Shown piece after piece: positions 1 through 6,906 of a DNA stretch of 26,006 bases. Made by a program: the position numbers and the translations under genes. The notes beneath the pieces are model-generated. The model worked only from the letters and a program-made list of their open reading frames with translations, was not told where the DNA came from and ran no database searches. Source of the DNA: JAAYGT01 sp050252075 (GTDB lineage: Bacteria > Pseudomonadota > Gammaproteobacteria > Burkholderiales > Burkholderiaceae_B); NCBI GenBank assembly GCA_050252075.1, contig JBFWLP010000045.1, positions 1 to 26,006 on the forward strand. The letters run 5' to 3'. Position 1 is the stretch's first letter. Every line of letters starts with the position of its first letter.

Positions 1-1124
1 AGCCGGGCGGTTCGCCAGTTGCGCCCGCCGTCGAAGGAGACATCGACCTGGGTAATCTTCCCGCGCCCCGACCATGCCAGGCCGGTCACGTTGTAGTAGC
101 CCTTGTCGAGCAGTACCTGCCCGCCGGACGGCGTGGTGATGACCGACTTGCACTCCTGGATAGACGTGTACTGGCGATGAAGGCCGTCGGGCATCATGTC
201 GACGTAATGAACGGCCTCGTCTTTGGCATTCCAGGGCTTGTCGCCCACCTCGATGCGACGCAGCCATTTCACCCACGAGACACCCTGAACCCCCGGCACC
301 ACCAGACGCAAGGGGTACCCGTTTTCAGGGCGCAGCATTTCGCCGTTCATTCCCCAGGCCACCAGAACGTCGTCCAGGGCGGCCTGCATGGAAATGGTGC
401 GTGTCATGCCGGAACCGTCGGCGCCTTCGGCCAGCACAAACCGGGCGTTCTTGATATCGGCCCCGCAATCGTCGAGCAGAACCTTCAAGGGCACGCCGGT
501 GTACTCACAACAGGACAACATGCCATGCGTGTATTGCACTGTTGGCACAGCCGTGTTGCCCCATTCCATACCGGTATTGGCCCCGCACTCGATAAAATGA
601 ATGCGGGACACCGACGGCAGGCGCATGAGATCGTCCATGGTGTACACCTTGGGCTGCCTGACCATGCCGTTGACCATCAGGCGATGCTGTTCCGGATCGA
701 CATCGACCCAGCCCTGGTGATGGCGCTCGAAATGCAGCCCGGACGGAGTGATGATGCCGAAAAAGCCCTGAAGCGGCGCAAAAGCCACTGAAGCCTGATC
801 GGTTTGGGTCAGGCCGGGCGACTGGCGGCGCCGCAGATTTGCCTCGTATTTGCTGGGTAACCCGTACGGGCGCGAGGCTACCGGATTGCCCAGCATTTTG
901 TTCCAGGGCTGAAGCTGGAGTATGGCAGGATCGCCCTGCGCGCGGGCGGCGGACACACCGCCGGCCGCTGCGGCTGCCGCCAGAAAACTTTTACGCAAAA
1001 ATCCCCGGCGCTCCTCGTTCAGGCCCGCCTTGCTGATGTCGTTGACCAGATCGCCGGGAACGAAGCCTTCGGGAGCTTTGAGTAGCCGACCCGCCGGTTG
1101 GGTCAGTTTGCTACGTGTGGTCAC
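1..1124 (-). CDS. soxC: SoxC, sulfane dehydrogenase molybdopterin subunit (3' end beyond window)
   Basis: Partial gene; 374 codons are visible and the C-terminus lies beyond base 1. SoxC is the molybdenum subunit of the periplasmic SoxCD sulfane dehydrogenase in the thiosulfate-oxidising Sox complex. The start is GTG at 1124, supported by an AGGAG ribosome site eight bases upstream. The N-terminus carries a twin-arginine-like RRGFLRKSF motif before an Ala-rich stretch, fitting Tat export of a folded cofactor protein. The segment PLQGFFGIITPSGLHFERHH is typical of SoxC. HFIECGANTG holds the expected molybdenum-ligand cysteine of the sulfite oxidase family. The dimerisation domain begins near the window edge (VTGLAWSGRGKI). 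A close alternative is SorA-type sulfite dehydrogenase, but the SoxC signature argues against it. SoxD would be expected to the left, outside the window. It was translated by hand from the minus strand without any stop. Confidence 0.9.
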   Translation of the reverse strand, partial: MTTRSKLTQPAGRLLKAPEGFVPGDLVNDISKAGLNEERRGFLRKSFLAAAAAAGGVSAARAQGDPAILQLQPWNKMLGNPVASRPYGLPSKYEANLRRRQSPGLTQTDQASVAFAPLQGFFGIITPSGLHFERHHQGWVDVDPEQHRLMVNGMVRQPKVYTMDDLMRLPSVSRIHFIECGANTGMEWGNTAVPTVQYTHGMLSCCEYTGVPLKVLLDDCGADIKNARFVLAEGADGSGMTRTISMQAALDDVLVAWGMNGEMLRPENGYPLRLVVPGVQGVSWVKWLRRIEVGDKPWNAKDEAVHYVDMMPDGLHRQYTSIQECKSVITTPSGGQVLLDKGYYNVTGLAWSGRGKITQVDVSFDGGRNWRTAR

Positions 1125-1131
1125 AGTGATG

Positions 1132-1138
1132 ACTCCTA
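1132..1138 (-). promoter_or_regulatory. Ribosome binding site deciding the GTG start of soxC
   Basis: On the minus strand the sequence reads TTAGGAG, then eight bases, then GTG at 1124. No ATG start lies in frame near it, so this site supports the GTG start. Confidence 0.65.
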
Positions 1139-1143
1139 AGCAT

Positions 1144-1163
1144 TTCTTAATACGAATTAAGAA
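1144..1163. promoter_or_regulatory. Perfect inverted repeat upstream of soxC, candidate operator
   Basis: Two perfect 8-base arms, TTCTTAAT and ATTAAGAA, flank a 4-base spacer. The repeat lies 20 bases upstream of the soxC start, inside an AT-rich stretch (about 1138-1200) that is unlike its GC-rich surroundings. The position fits a repressor site over the soxC promoter. ArsR-family SoxR-like repressors are known to control sox genes in some bacteria, but the actual binder is unknown here. Confidence 0.45.
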
Positions 1164-1202
1164 TAAGCTAATTCCATAAAGACATAAACAAGGGTTATCA
1201 CT

Positions 1203-1263
1203 AAAGCAAAACCCCGGCACAGCCTTCCCGACCCAAAAGGCGTCGGTAGAAGCTGTACCGGGG
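1203..1263 (-). terminator. Rho-independent terminator after fccB
   Basis: Bases 1212-1223 and 1252-1263 pair over 12 positions (CCCCGGCACAGC against GCTGTACCGGGG, with a G-U wobble on the minus transcript). A second small stem (CCGAC/GTCGG) sits inside. On the minus strand the stem is followed by a T-rich tract (TTTTGCTTT, 1203-1211). It ends the fccB transcript and separates it from soxC. Confidence 0.7.
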
Positions 1264-1339
1264 TGACCGGATGCAACTGGCTGGTAAAAATCAGTACAAA
1301 TTCATACCATCAACCAGCACACACCTACACTGTAAAAAA

Positions 1340-2611
1340 TTATCCCAGCACGTCGTTCCAGATGGACCGCGCCCAGGTTCGGGCAACCGTGCCTTCCTGG
1401 GCTGACGAGGCATCGGAAACCCCGCCCGAACCGGCAACCGGCAGCATGGTTTTCTTTTCCGTGCTGTAGCGGTGGACGCTGGCAACGTGCATGGCTTCGG
1501 CGTCGGTAACGAAGCTGAAGCAGGTGTTTGCGTAGATGGGGTCGGGGTTGACCGGGTAACCAAGCAACAGCGCCGTGACCGCCGCCGCGCAATTCTTGCC
1601 ATGCTGGTTCGCCATGTGGCCGGATTTGGGCATTTGCGGCGCCACCTGGATGGAATCGCCCAGCACGTGGATGCGGTCATTCTTCACCGAGGCAAAGGTA
1701 AGGAAATCGACCTCGCACCAGCGATCGTTGGCCGTTGCCAGGCCGGCATCGACCGCCAGCTTGCCCGCACGCATGGGCGGCACCAGATTCAGCACATCGG
1801 CTTTCTCACGCTCGCCAAGCTCGAATACAACGGTGTTCTGGGCCACGTCGACGTCTACCGCCTTGAACATGGGGTTGTACTCGATGATGTCGGCATAGTG
1901 CGCTTTCCAGGCCGCCATGAACAGGCCCTTCTTGGAAGTGATGTCCTGGTTGGCATCGAAAACCAGCACCTTGGACCGCGGCTTGTGCTTCTTGAAATAC
2001 GAGGCCACCATGCAGGCGCGCTCGTAGGGCCCCGGCGGGCAGCGATACGGCGCCTCGGGAATGGAAAGAATGAAGCGCCCCCCGTCGGGCATGGCTTCGA
2101 GCTGTTTGCGCAAAGCCACCGTTTGCTCGCCCGCCTTCCAGGCATGCAGAATTTTGCCCTGGGCCTCGGGATTGTTCATGCCGGGAATGCGGTTCCACAT
2201 GAAATCAATGCCGGGCGACACGACCAGCCTGTCCCAGGCGAGGGTGTCGCCGTTGCTCAAGTGCACCTTGCGGGCGTCGTGGTCGATGCGGGTGACCGTG
2301 TCGTGAACAATGGTAATGCCGTGGCGCGACTTCAGATGATCGTAACTATGGGTGATGTCCTGGATGGTGACTGCACCCTCGAGCACCAGATTGGAGATAG
2401 GGCACGAAATAAACTGTTTTTGCGGCTCGATGAGGGTGACACGTATTTTTCCCTTGCTGAACAGCCGCAGGTACTTGGCCGCCGTGGCGCCGCCATATCC
2501 CCCGCCAACCACCACCACGTGCGGTGCGGACGACCCCGCCGCCCGGCTCAAGCCAGGGGCTCCCAGGACAACGGCGGAGCCCATACCGGTCAGAAATGAA
2601 CGTCGTTTCAT
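1340..2611 (-). CDS. fccB: Flavocytochrome c sulfide dehydrogenase, flavoprotein subunit (FccB/SoxF)
   Basis: A 423-residue FAD protein that oxidises sulfide in the periplasm and passes electrons to a cytochrome c partner. RRSFL near the N-terminus followed by a hydrophobic stretch (about 11-24) looks like a Tat signal. The Rossmann motif VVVGGGYGG lies at about 33-41. Cys70 in FISCPISNLV matches the cysteine that binds FAD covalently in the family. Cys191 (YRCPPGPYERA) and Cys364 (NTCFSF) match the redox-active disulfide. A C-terminal FCSD-type domain follows. The upstream cytochrome gene ends two bases before this ATG, and its last codons contain the AAGGAG ribosome site, so the two are translationally linked. 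SoxF is the name of the equivalent protein in sox clusters. Sulfide:quinone reductase is less likely because of the export signal and cytochrome neighbour. Confidence 0.9.
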   Translation of the reverse strand: MKRRSFLTGMGSAVVLGAPGLSRAAGSSAPHVVVVGGGYGGATAAKYLRLFSKGKIRVTLIEPQKQFISCPISNLVLEGAVTIQDITHSYDHLKSRHGITIVHDTVTRIDHDARKVHLSNGDTLAWDRLVVSPGIDFMWNRIPGMNNPEAQGKILHAWKAGEQTVALRKQLEAMPDGGRFILSIPEAPYRCPPGPYERACMVASYFKKHKPRSKVLVFDANQDITSKKGLFMAAWKAHYADIIEYNPMFKAVDVDVAQNTVVFELGEREKADVLNLVPPMRAGKLAVDAGLATANDRWCEVDFLTFASVKNDRIHVLGDSIQVAPQMPKSGHMANQHGKNCAAAVTALLLGYPVNPDPIYANTCFSFVTDAEAMHVASVHRYSTEKKTMLPVAGSGGVSDASSAQEGTVARTWARSIWNDVLG

Positions 2612-2613
2612 GG

Positions 2614-2982
2614 TTACTCCTTAGGCGTGTTCTGGAACCACAGGGCAATCTGGCGCAAGACCTCGGGGTCGTACCCCTTCGCCAGTTGCTGCATCAGCAG
2701 ACCGGGCTTTTCACCGGCGGCATAGGCACGCATCTGGTTCTCGATGCGGCTGGCCGACATGCCGTAAAGCGACGGAATGGCATTGGTTTCCTTGCCTTGC
2801 GGCGCGGAATGGCAGGTCAGACAGGCCGAGGCCCACGCCTTGACCTGGGCCTGGTTGGCGGCATCGGAAGCATGCGCCAGGCCGGCGGACATGGCCAGCG
2901 CCACCCCGATGGAAAGTACTAGTTGCTGTGACCGCGGCCGCCTGGGGGTGCTTCCCGCGGGGAATTCTGGTGAGCTTGCCAT
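2614..2982 (-). CDS. Monoheme cytochrome c, sulfide dehydrogenase cytochrome subunit (FccA/SoxE-like)
   Basis: A 122-residue exported class I cytochrome c. A positively charged start (to residue 18) and hydrophobic core (21-36) form a signal peptide, probably cut after AHA (residue 38). CLTCH at 54-58 is the heme c site. Met97 in GLLMQQLAKGY is the likely axial ligand, in the pattern of cytochrome c553-type domains. The ATG at 2982 follows a strong GGAGG four bases upstream. The frame stays open further upstream, but that part overlaps mobA and resembles nothing. It directly precedes fccB, so it is probably the electron acceptor of that flavoprotein. FccA of Allochromatium has two hemes; this one has a single heme domain. 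The gene starts inside the end of mobA (64-base overlap). Confidence 0.85.
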   Translation of the reverse strand: MASSPEFPAGSTPRRPRSQQLVLSIGVALAMSAGLAHASDAANQAQVKAWASACLTCHSAPQGKETNAIPSLYGMSASRIENQMRAYAAGEKPGLLMQQLAKGYDPEVLRQIALWFQNTPKE

Positions 2983-3569
2983 AAGTCCTCCGGTGTGTTT
3001 ATGTTGGCAAAGTCCGGATAACACGCGGGAAAACTGACGGGTACTGCCTGGCAAACGGATAACCACTGCCGAACTTTGCGTCCCCCGCTCAAAACCCAAG
3101 CACGAAGTGCTGGTTCCAGACTTTGGTGAATAATCGCACATAACGGATGATCGTGGCCATCTGATTTGGCATAAGCCATGAGGCGCCCGGTTATTAAGAG
3201 CGTATCGGCCAGACGGGGCACAAAGCTTTCGGGCAGCCGGGCGACATCTACCGGCGTGACCACCAGCCAGGGGGTGGTGCAGATCGCCAGCGCACTGGCC
3301 ACACCCGCCAACGGCCCCGCCTGGTGACCGAAACCGACATCGTCGGGAATGACCTGACCATACGCCTGAAAAGCCGGGATATTGCGGTTGGCGCTGATCA
3401 AAAGCACGGCGACCCAAGGCTGCAGGAAATCGGCCGCGCGCCGCACAAGAGGCTGCCCGTGCAATGTGACCAGCCCCTTGTCAACGGGCTGGCCGGCGGC
3501 CCGGGCTTGCATGCGGGTGGCCCGGCCACCCGCCAGTATCAGCCCGGAAAGCTGGGATCGCGGGATCAT
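2919..3569 (-). CDS. mobA: Molybdenum cofactor guanylyltransferase MobA
   Basis: A 216-residue protein that adds GMP from GTP to molybdopterin, forming the MGD cofactor needed by formate dehydrogenase-type enzymes. LILAGGRATRM at about 10-20 and DKGL at about 30-33 are the nucleotide-binding signature. PLAGVASAL and VVTPVDVARLP match the metal and substrate region. FANINTPEDL near the C-terminus is the family's end motif. Two points are odd: about eight residues (QARAAGQPV) lie between the RM and DKGL parts, which are normally close together, and the usual PCD is PVD. The last 20 residues after NTPEDL are encoded in the overlap with the cytochrome gene and are probably not conserved. The ATG overlaps the moaA stop as ATGA, so translation is coupled. 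Confidence 0.88.
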   Translation of the reverse strand: MIPRSQLSGLILAGGRATRMQARAAGQPVDKGLVTLHGQPLVRRAADFLQPWVAVLLISANRNIPAFQAYGQVIPDDVGFGHQAGPLAGVASALAICTTPWLVVTPVDVARLPESFVPRLADTLLITGRLMAYAKSDGHDHPLCAIIHQSLEPALRAWVLSGGRKVRQWLSVCQAVPVSFPACYPDFANINTPEDLWQAHQNSPREAPPGGRGHSN

Positions 3570-4660
3570 CCCCCGATGTAGCTCATTTCAACCTTGCGCG
3601 GCAGCAAGGTTGCACGCCCGCGCAATTCGGAATAATGGTCATCGCGTGCCGCCCAGACACCGCCCAGCCGGTGGGCGATCACGTCGTCGGGAACGTCGGA
3701 ACGCAACAGATGGCGGATATCGACGCCTGCGGACGCAAACAGGCACAGGAACAGCTTGCCTTCGGGCGACAGCCGGGCCCGGGTGCAATCGCCGCAAAAT
3801 GGTTGCGACACACTGGTAATGACACCGATTTCTCCGGCACCGTCGCGGTATTGCCAACGCTCGGCGACTTCGCCGCGATAACCGGACTGCACCGCCTGCA
3901 ACGGATAGTGCCGGTCGATCATGGACACGACATCGCGGCCGACAACCACTTCGTCCAGCTTCCAGCCATTCGTGTTGCCGACATCCATGTATTCAATGAA
4001 ACGAAGAATATGGCCGGAATGGCGGAAATGCTCGGCCATGGGCACAATTTGATGGTCGTTGGTACCTTTTCGAACCACCATATTCACCTTGACCGGATGA
4101 ATGCCGGCCTGTGCCGCGGCGTCGATGCCCGCCAGCACGTCGGCCACCCGGACGTCGCTGTCGCTCATGCGCGCAAACAATGCCTCGTCAAGCGCATCGA
4201 GGCTGACAGTAACACGCGCAAGACCCGCATTTTTGAGATCCCTGGCCTTGCGGGCCAGCAAGGTACCGTTAGTGGTGAGCGTGACTTCGACCGGCTTGCC
4301 ATCGGGCGTATGCATACAGGCCAGCATTTCGACCAGGCGCTCCAGATGCTTGCGCAGCAAAGGCTCCCCCCCGGTCAGCCGCAGTTTTCGCACCCCGGCA
4401 TTGACGGCAATGCGCGCAAAACGGGCAATTTCCTCGAAGCTCAGCAGCGACGTTTGCGGCAGGAAGGGGTGATCGGACCCGAACACTTCGCGGGGCATGC
4501 AGTACGAGCAACGAAAATTGCAACGATCGGTGACCGAAATGCGCAGATCGCGCAAAGGCCGGTCGCGCTTGTCGAGAAATGCGCCTGCGGACACCCGCGG
4601 CCGGGCCTGCTCGCTGGAAGAAGGACCGGCAACGGGAGAATGGACGATGACTTTGCTCAT
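3566..4660 (-). CDS. moaA: GTP 3',8-cyclase MoaA (molybdenum cofactor synthesis)
   Basis: A 364-residue radical SAM enzyme that, with MoaC, turns GTP into cyclic pyranopterin monophosphate, the first step of molybdopterin synthesis. Cys47, Cys51 and Cys54 in CNFRCSYC bind the SAM [4Fe-4S] cluster. LRLTGGEPLLR and LTTNGTLL follow as expected. Cys289, Cys292 and Cys306 (CGDCTRARLSPEGKLFLC) bind the second cluster. The protein ends in the conserved GG pair that is essential in this family. The first 30 residues are variable, so the start is less certain, but ATG at 4660 is the first in frame. It leads the moaA-mobA-cytochrome-fccB run and is divergent from the formate dehydrogenase operon. Confidence 0.95.
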   Translation of the reverse strand: MSKVIVHSPVAGPSSSEQARPRVSAGAFLDKRDRPLRDLRISVTDRCNFRCSYCMPREVFGSDHPFLPQTSLLSFEEIARFARIAVNAGVRKLRLTGGEPLLRKHLERLVEMLACMHTPDGKPVEVTLTTNGTLLARKARDLKNAGLARVTVSLDALDEALFARMSDSDVRVADVLAGIDAAAQAGIHPVKVNMVVRKGTNDHQIVPMAEHFRHSGHILRFIEYMDVGNTNGWKLDEVVVGRDVVSMIDRHYPLQAVQSGYRGEVAERWQYRDGAGEIGVITSVSQPFCGDCTRARLSPEGKLFLCLFASAGVDIRHLLRSDVPDDVIAHRLGGVWAARDDHYSELRGRATLLPRKVEMSYIGG

Positions 4661-4797
4661 GACAACCTGGCAATGCGTTTTGGCAGAAGGTCTAAACCCG
4701 TATTATGCTTATGATCGGACAGAAAGTGTGCAATTACCCTACCACACACCTACCCATTGAAGCACAACGGCCGGCGCGCCGTATCCAAGGAGACAGC
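4661..4797. promoter_or_regulatory. Divergent control region between moaA and the fds operon
   Basis: A 137-base gap between two divergent operons. On the plus strand TTGGCA (4680-4685) and TATGCT (4704-4709), 18 bases apart, make a plausible sigma-70 promoter for fds. The minus strand has TTGCAC (4733-4728) and CATAAT (4707-4702), but their spacing is too long for a standard promoter. I see no clear operator or riboswitch, and in particular no convincing molybdenum cofactor RNA motif. Confidence 0.35.
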
Positions 4798-6891
4798 ATG
4801 GCAGGCAGGCAGCCGTCGCGCCAGGGGAGCTCACCCCCGGCAGACGCACAACAGTTGTTAGAGCAGGCGCTGGCGGCGCATCAGGAGCCGGGTAATCTGC
4901 TGCCTGTTTTGCATTTCATCCAGGATGCCCTGGGCCATATCCCCGACGATCTGGTGCCCGATATTGCACACGCCCTGCAGCTGTCGCGTGCCGAAGTGCA
5001 TGGCGTCATTACCTTTTATCCGCATTTCAGACGCTCGGCACCGGCAAAAACCGTGATCGCCGTCTGTCAGGCCGAAGCCTGCCAGTCACGCGGGGCAGCG
5101 GCGCTCTACAAGCACGCGCTTGAGCGCTGCCACGGCAACGATGCCGTGCATGTTGAACCGGTCTATTGCCTGGGCCTGTGCGCCCAATCACCGTCCGTCA
5201 TGGTGAATGAGCACCCTGTCGCCCACGTCACGCCTGAAAAGCTCGACGGCCTGATCGCATCGCGCCACTCAAACGAAAACACGGCTGCCGGCGCCGATAG
5301 CCGCCCTAAGGCTGAGCCCCTATCCCGCGGGCCCGGCGTCACGTTCTATGTACCGCGCGACACCGCCGCCATCGCGGCAGGTGCCGACCAGGTGGCGAGC
5401 GCCCTGCTCGCCGAAGCGGCACGCCGCGACATTCCCGTAACGCTGGTACGCAACGGGTCTCGCGGGCTGTTGTGGCTGGAACCCATGGTGGAAGTCGACA
5501 CACCCAAGGGGCGTATCGCCTACGGCCCGGTCCAGGCCCACCACATTCCGGAGCTATTCGATGCGCACTGGCACACGGGTGCCGCCCATGCGCTTTGCCA
5601 CGGGCCCACAGACGCCATTCCGTTTCTAAAAAACCAGGAACGCCTCACATTTGCCCGCGTTGGCATTACCGACCCGCTGTCCCTGGCCGACTACCAGTCC
5701 CATGGCGGCCTGGCCGGGCTGACACGGGCCCTGGCCATGCCGGCCGAAGCCATAGTTCGGGAAGTGACCGACTCGGGCTTGCGAGGGCGCGGCGGTGCCG
5801 CCTTCCCCACCGGGGTGAAATGGAAAACCGTTCTCGATACCGAAGCACCGCAAAAATACATTGTCTGCAATGCCGATGAGGGTGATTCGGGCACATTTTC
5901 CGACCGCCTGCTCATGGAAGGCGACCCCTACGCCCTGCTTGAGGGCATGGCCATTGCGGGGCTGGCAGTTGGGGCCACGCAGGGCTATATTTACGTGCGC
6001 TCCGAATATCCGCTGGCCATTGCGGCACTGGAACAGGCCATCGACAACGCCATTGCGGCCGGCTGGCTGGGCGATAATGTTTTAGGCAGCGGCCGCCGCT
6101 TTCACATTGTTGTCCGCAAAGGCGCCGGCGCCTATATATGCGGCGAAGAGACCTCGCTGCTCGAAAGCCTGGAAGGCAAGCGCGGGCTGGTTCGGGCCAA
6201 GCCGCCCTTGCCCGCCGTCCAGGGGCTGTTCGGCAAGCCCACCGTCGTGAACAACGTGATCTCATTGGCAACCGTACCCTGTATTCTGGCGCGCGGCGCC
6301 GCCTTCTACCAGGGTTTTGGCATGGGCCGGTCACGAGGCACCTTGCCGTTTCAGCTGGCCGGAAACCTGAAACAAGGGGGGCTGGTGGAAAAAGCCTTCG
6401 GGGTCTCGCTGCGGCAACTGCTGTTTGATTTCGGCGGCGGCAGCGCCAGCGGAAAACCGATCAAGGCCGTCCAGGTCGGCGGGCCGCTGGGCGCCTACCT
6501 GCCTCCCGAACAATGGGACGAAGCGCTGGATTACGAACGTTACATCGCACTGTCGGCCATGGTGGGGCACGGCGGCATTGTGGCGTTCGACGACTCCACC
6601 GACATGAGCCTCATGGCCCGCTATGCCATGGAATTCTGCAGCATTGAGTCTTGCGGGAAATGCACGCCCTGCCGTATCGGCGCCGTACGCGGCGCCGAGG
6701 TCATCGACAAAATCCGCAGCAATGACAATCGCGAGCAGAATGTCACATTGCTACGCAGCCTGTGCGACACCATGCTGGCCGGCTCATTGTGCGCCATGGG
6801 TGGAATGACGCCCTATCCGGTACTTTCGGCCCTGAACCACTTCCCCCAAGATTTCGGTCTGGCCGCGCCATCGCGCGCGCACGACGCCTGA
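4798..6891 (+). CDS. NAD-dependent formate dehydrogenase, fused gamma-beta subunit (FdsG-FdsB)
   Basis: A 697-residue fusion of two proteins that are separate in Cupriavidus necator. Residues about 15-155 are a NuoE/FdsG-like thioredoxin-fold domain with [2Fe-2S] ligands Cys90, Cys95, Cys124 and Cys128. A polar linker (about 156-178) leads into FdsB. The FdsB part starts with VTFYVPRD, then has the FMN/NAD region (GLRGRGGAAFPTG near 327, CNADEGDSGTFSDR near 357, GAGAYICGEETSLLESLEG near 442). It ends with [4Fe-4S] ligands at about 619, 622, 625 (ESCGKCTPCR) and 665. It passes electrons from FdsA to NAD+ in the cytoplasm. ATG at 4798 was chosen for its AAGGAG site seven bases upstream; an earlier in-frame ATG at 4705 adds 31 unfamiliar residues. 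HoxF of NAD-reducing hydrogenases is a similar fusion, but the FdsB-like sequence and the following fdsA decide the call. fdsA starts 15 bases after the stop. Confidence 0.93.
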   Translation: MAGRQPSRQGSSPPADAQQLLEQALAAHQEPGNLLPVLHFIQDALGHIPDDLVPDIAHALQLSRAEVHGVITFYPHFRRSAPAKTVIAVCQAEACQSRGAAALYKHALERCHGNDAVHVEPVYCLGLCAQSPSVMVNEHPVAHVTPEKLDGLIASRHSNENTAAGADSRPKAEPLSRGPGVTFYVPRDTAAIAAGADQVASALLAEAARRDIPVTLVRNGSRGLLWLEPMVEVDTPKGRIAYGPVQAHHIPELFDAHWHTGAAHALCHGPTDAIPFLKNQERLTFARVGITDPLSLADYQSHGGLAGLTRALAMPAEAIVREVTDSGLRGRGGAAFPTGVKWKTVLDTEAPQKYIVCNADEGDSGTFSDRLLMEGDPYALLEGMAIAGLAVGATQGYIYVRSEYPLAIAALEQAIDNAIAAGWLGDNVLGSGRRFHIVVRKGAGAYICGEETSLLESLEGKRGLVRAKPPLPAVQGLFGKPTVVNNVISLATVPCILARGAAFYQGFGMGRSRGTLPFQLAGNLKQGGLVEKAFGVSLRQLLFDFGGGSASGKPIKAVQVGGPLGAYLPPEQWDEALDYERYIALSAMVGHGGIVAFDDSTDMSLMARYAMEFCSIESCGKCTPCRIGAVRGAEVIDKIRSNDNREQNVTLLRSLCDTMLAGSLCAMGGMTPYPVLSALNHFPQDFGLAAPSRAHDA

Positions 6892-6906
6892 CGGAGACAA
6901 CACATC

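Noticed and set aside
1472..2599. Long plus-strand open frame opposite fccB (375 codons)
   Set aside because: The translation is rich in His, Gly and Arg with no family resemblance. It mirrors the high-GC codon pattern of fccB, whose motifs are certain.
2983..3417. Upstream extension of the cytochrome gene to 267 codons
   Set aside because: The extension overlaps mobA and lacks a signal peptide position; a strong GGAGG marks the start at 2982.
3635..4714. Long plus-strand open frame opposite moaA (359 codons)
   Set aside because: It is fully antisense to the motif-rich moaA gene and shows no recognisable domain.
4705..4797. Earlier ATG for the fdsGB fusion
   Set aside because: The extra 31 residues are not similar to FdsG, and the AAGGAG site points to 4798.
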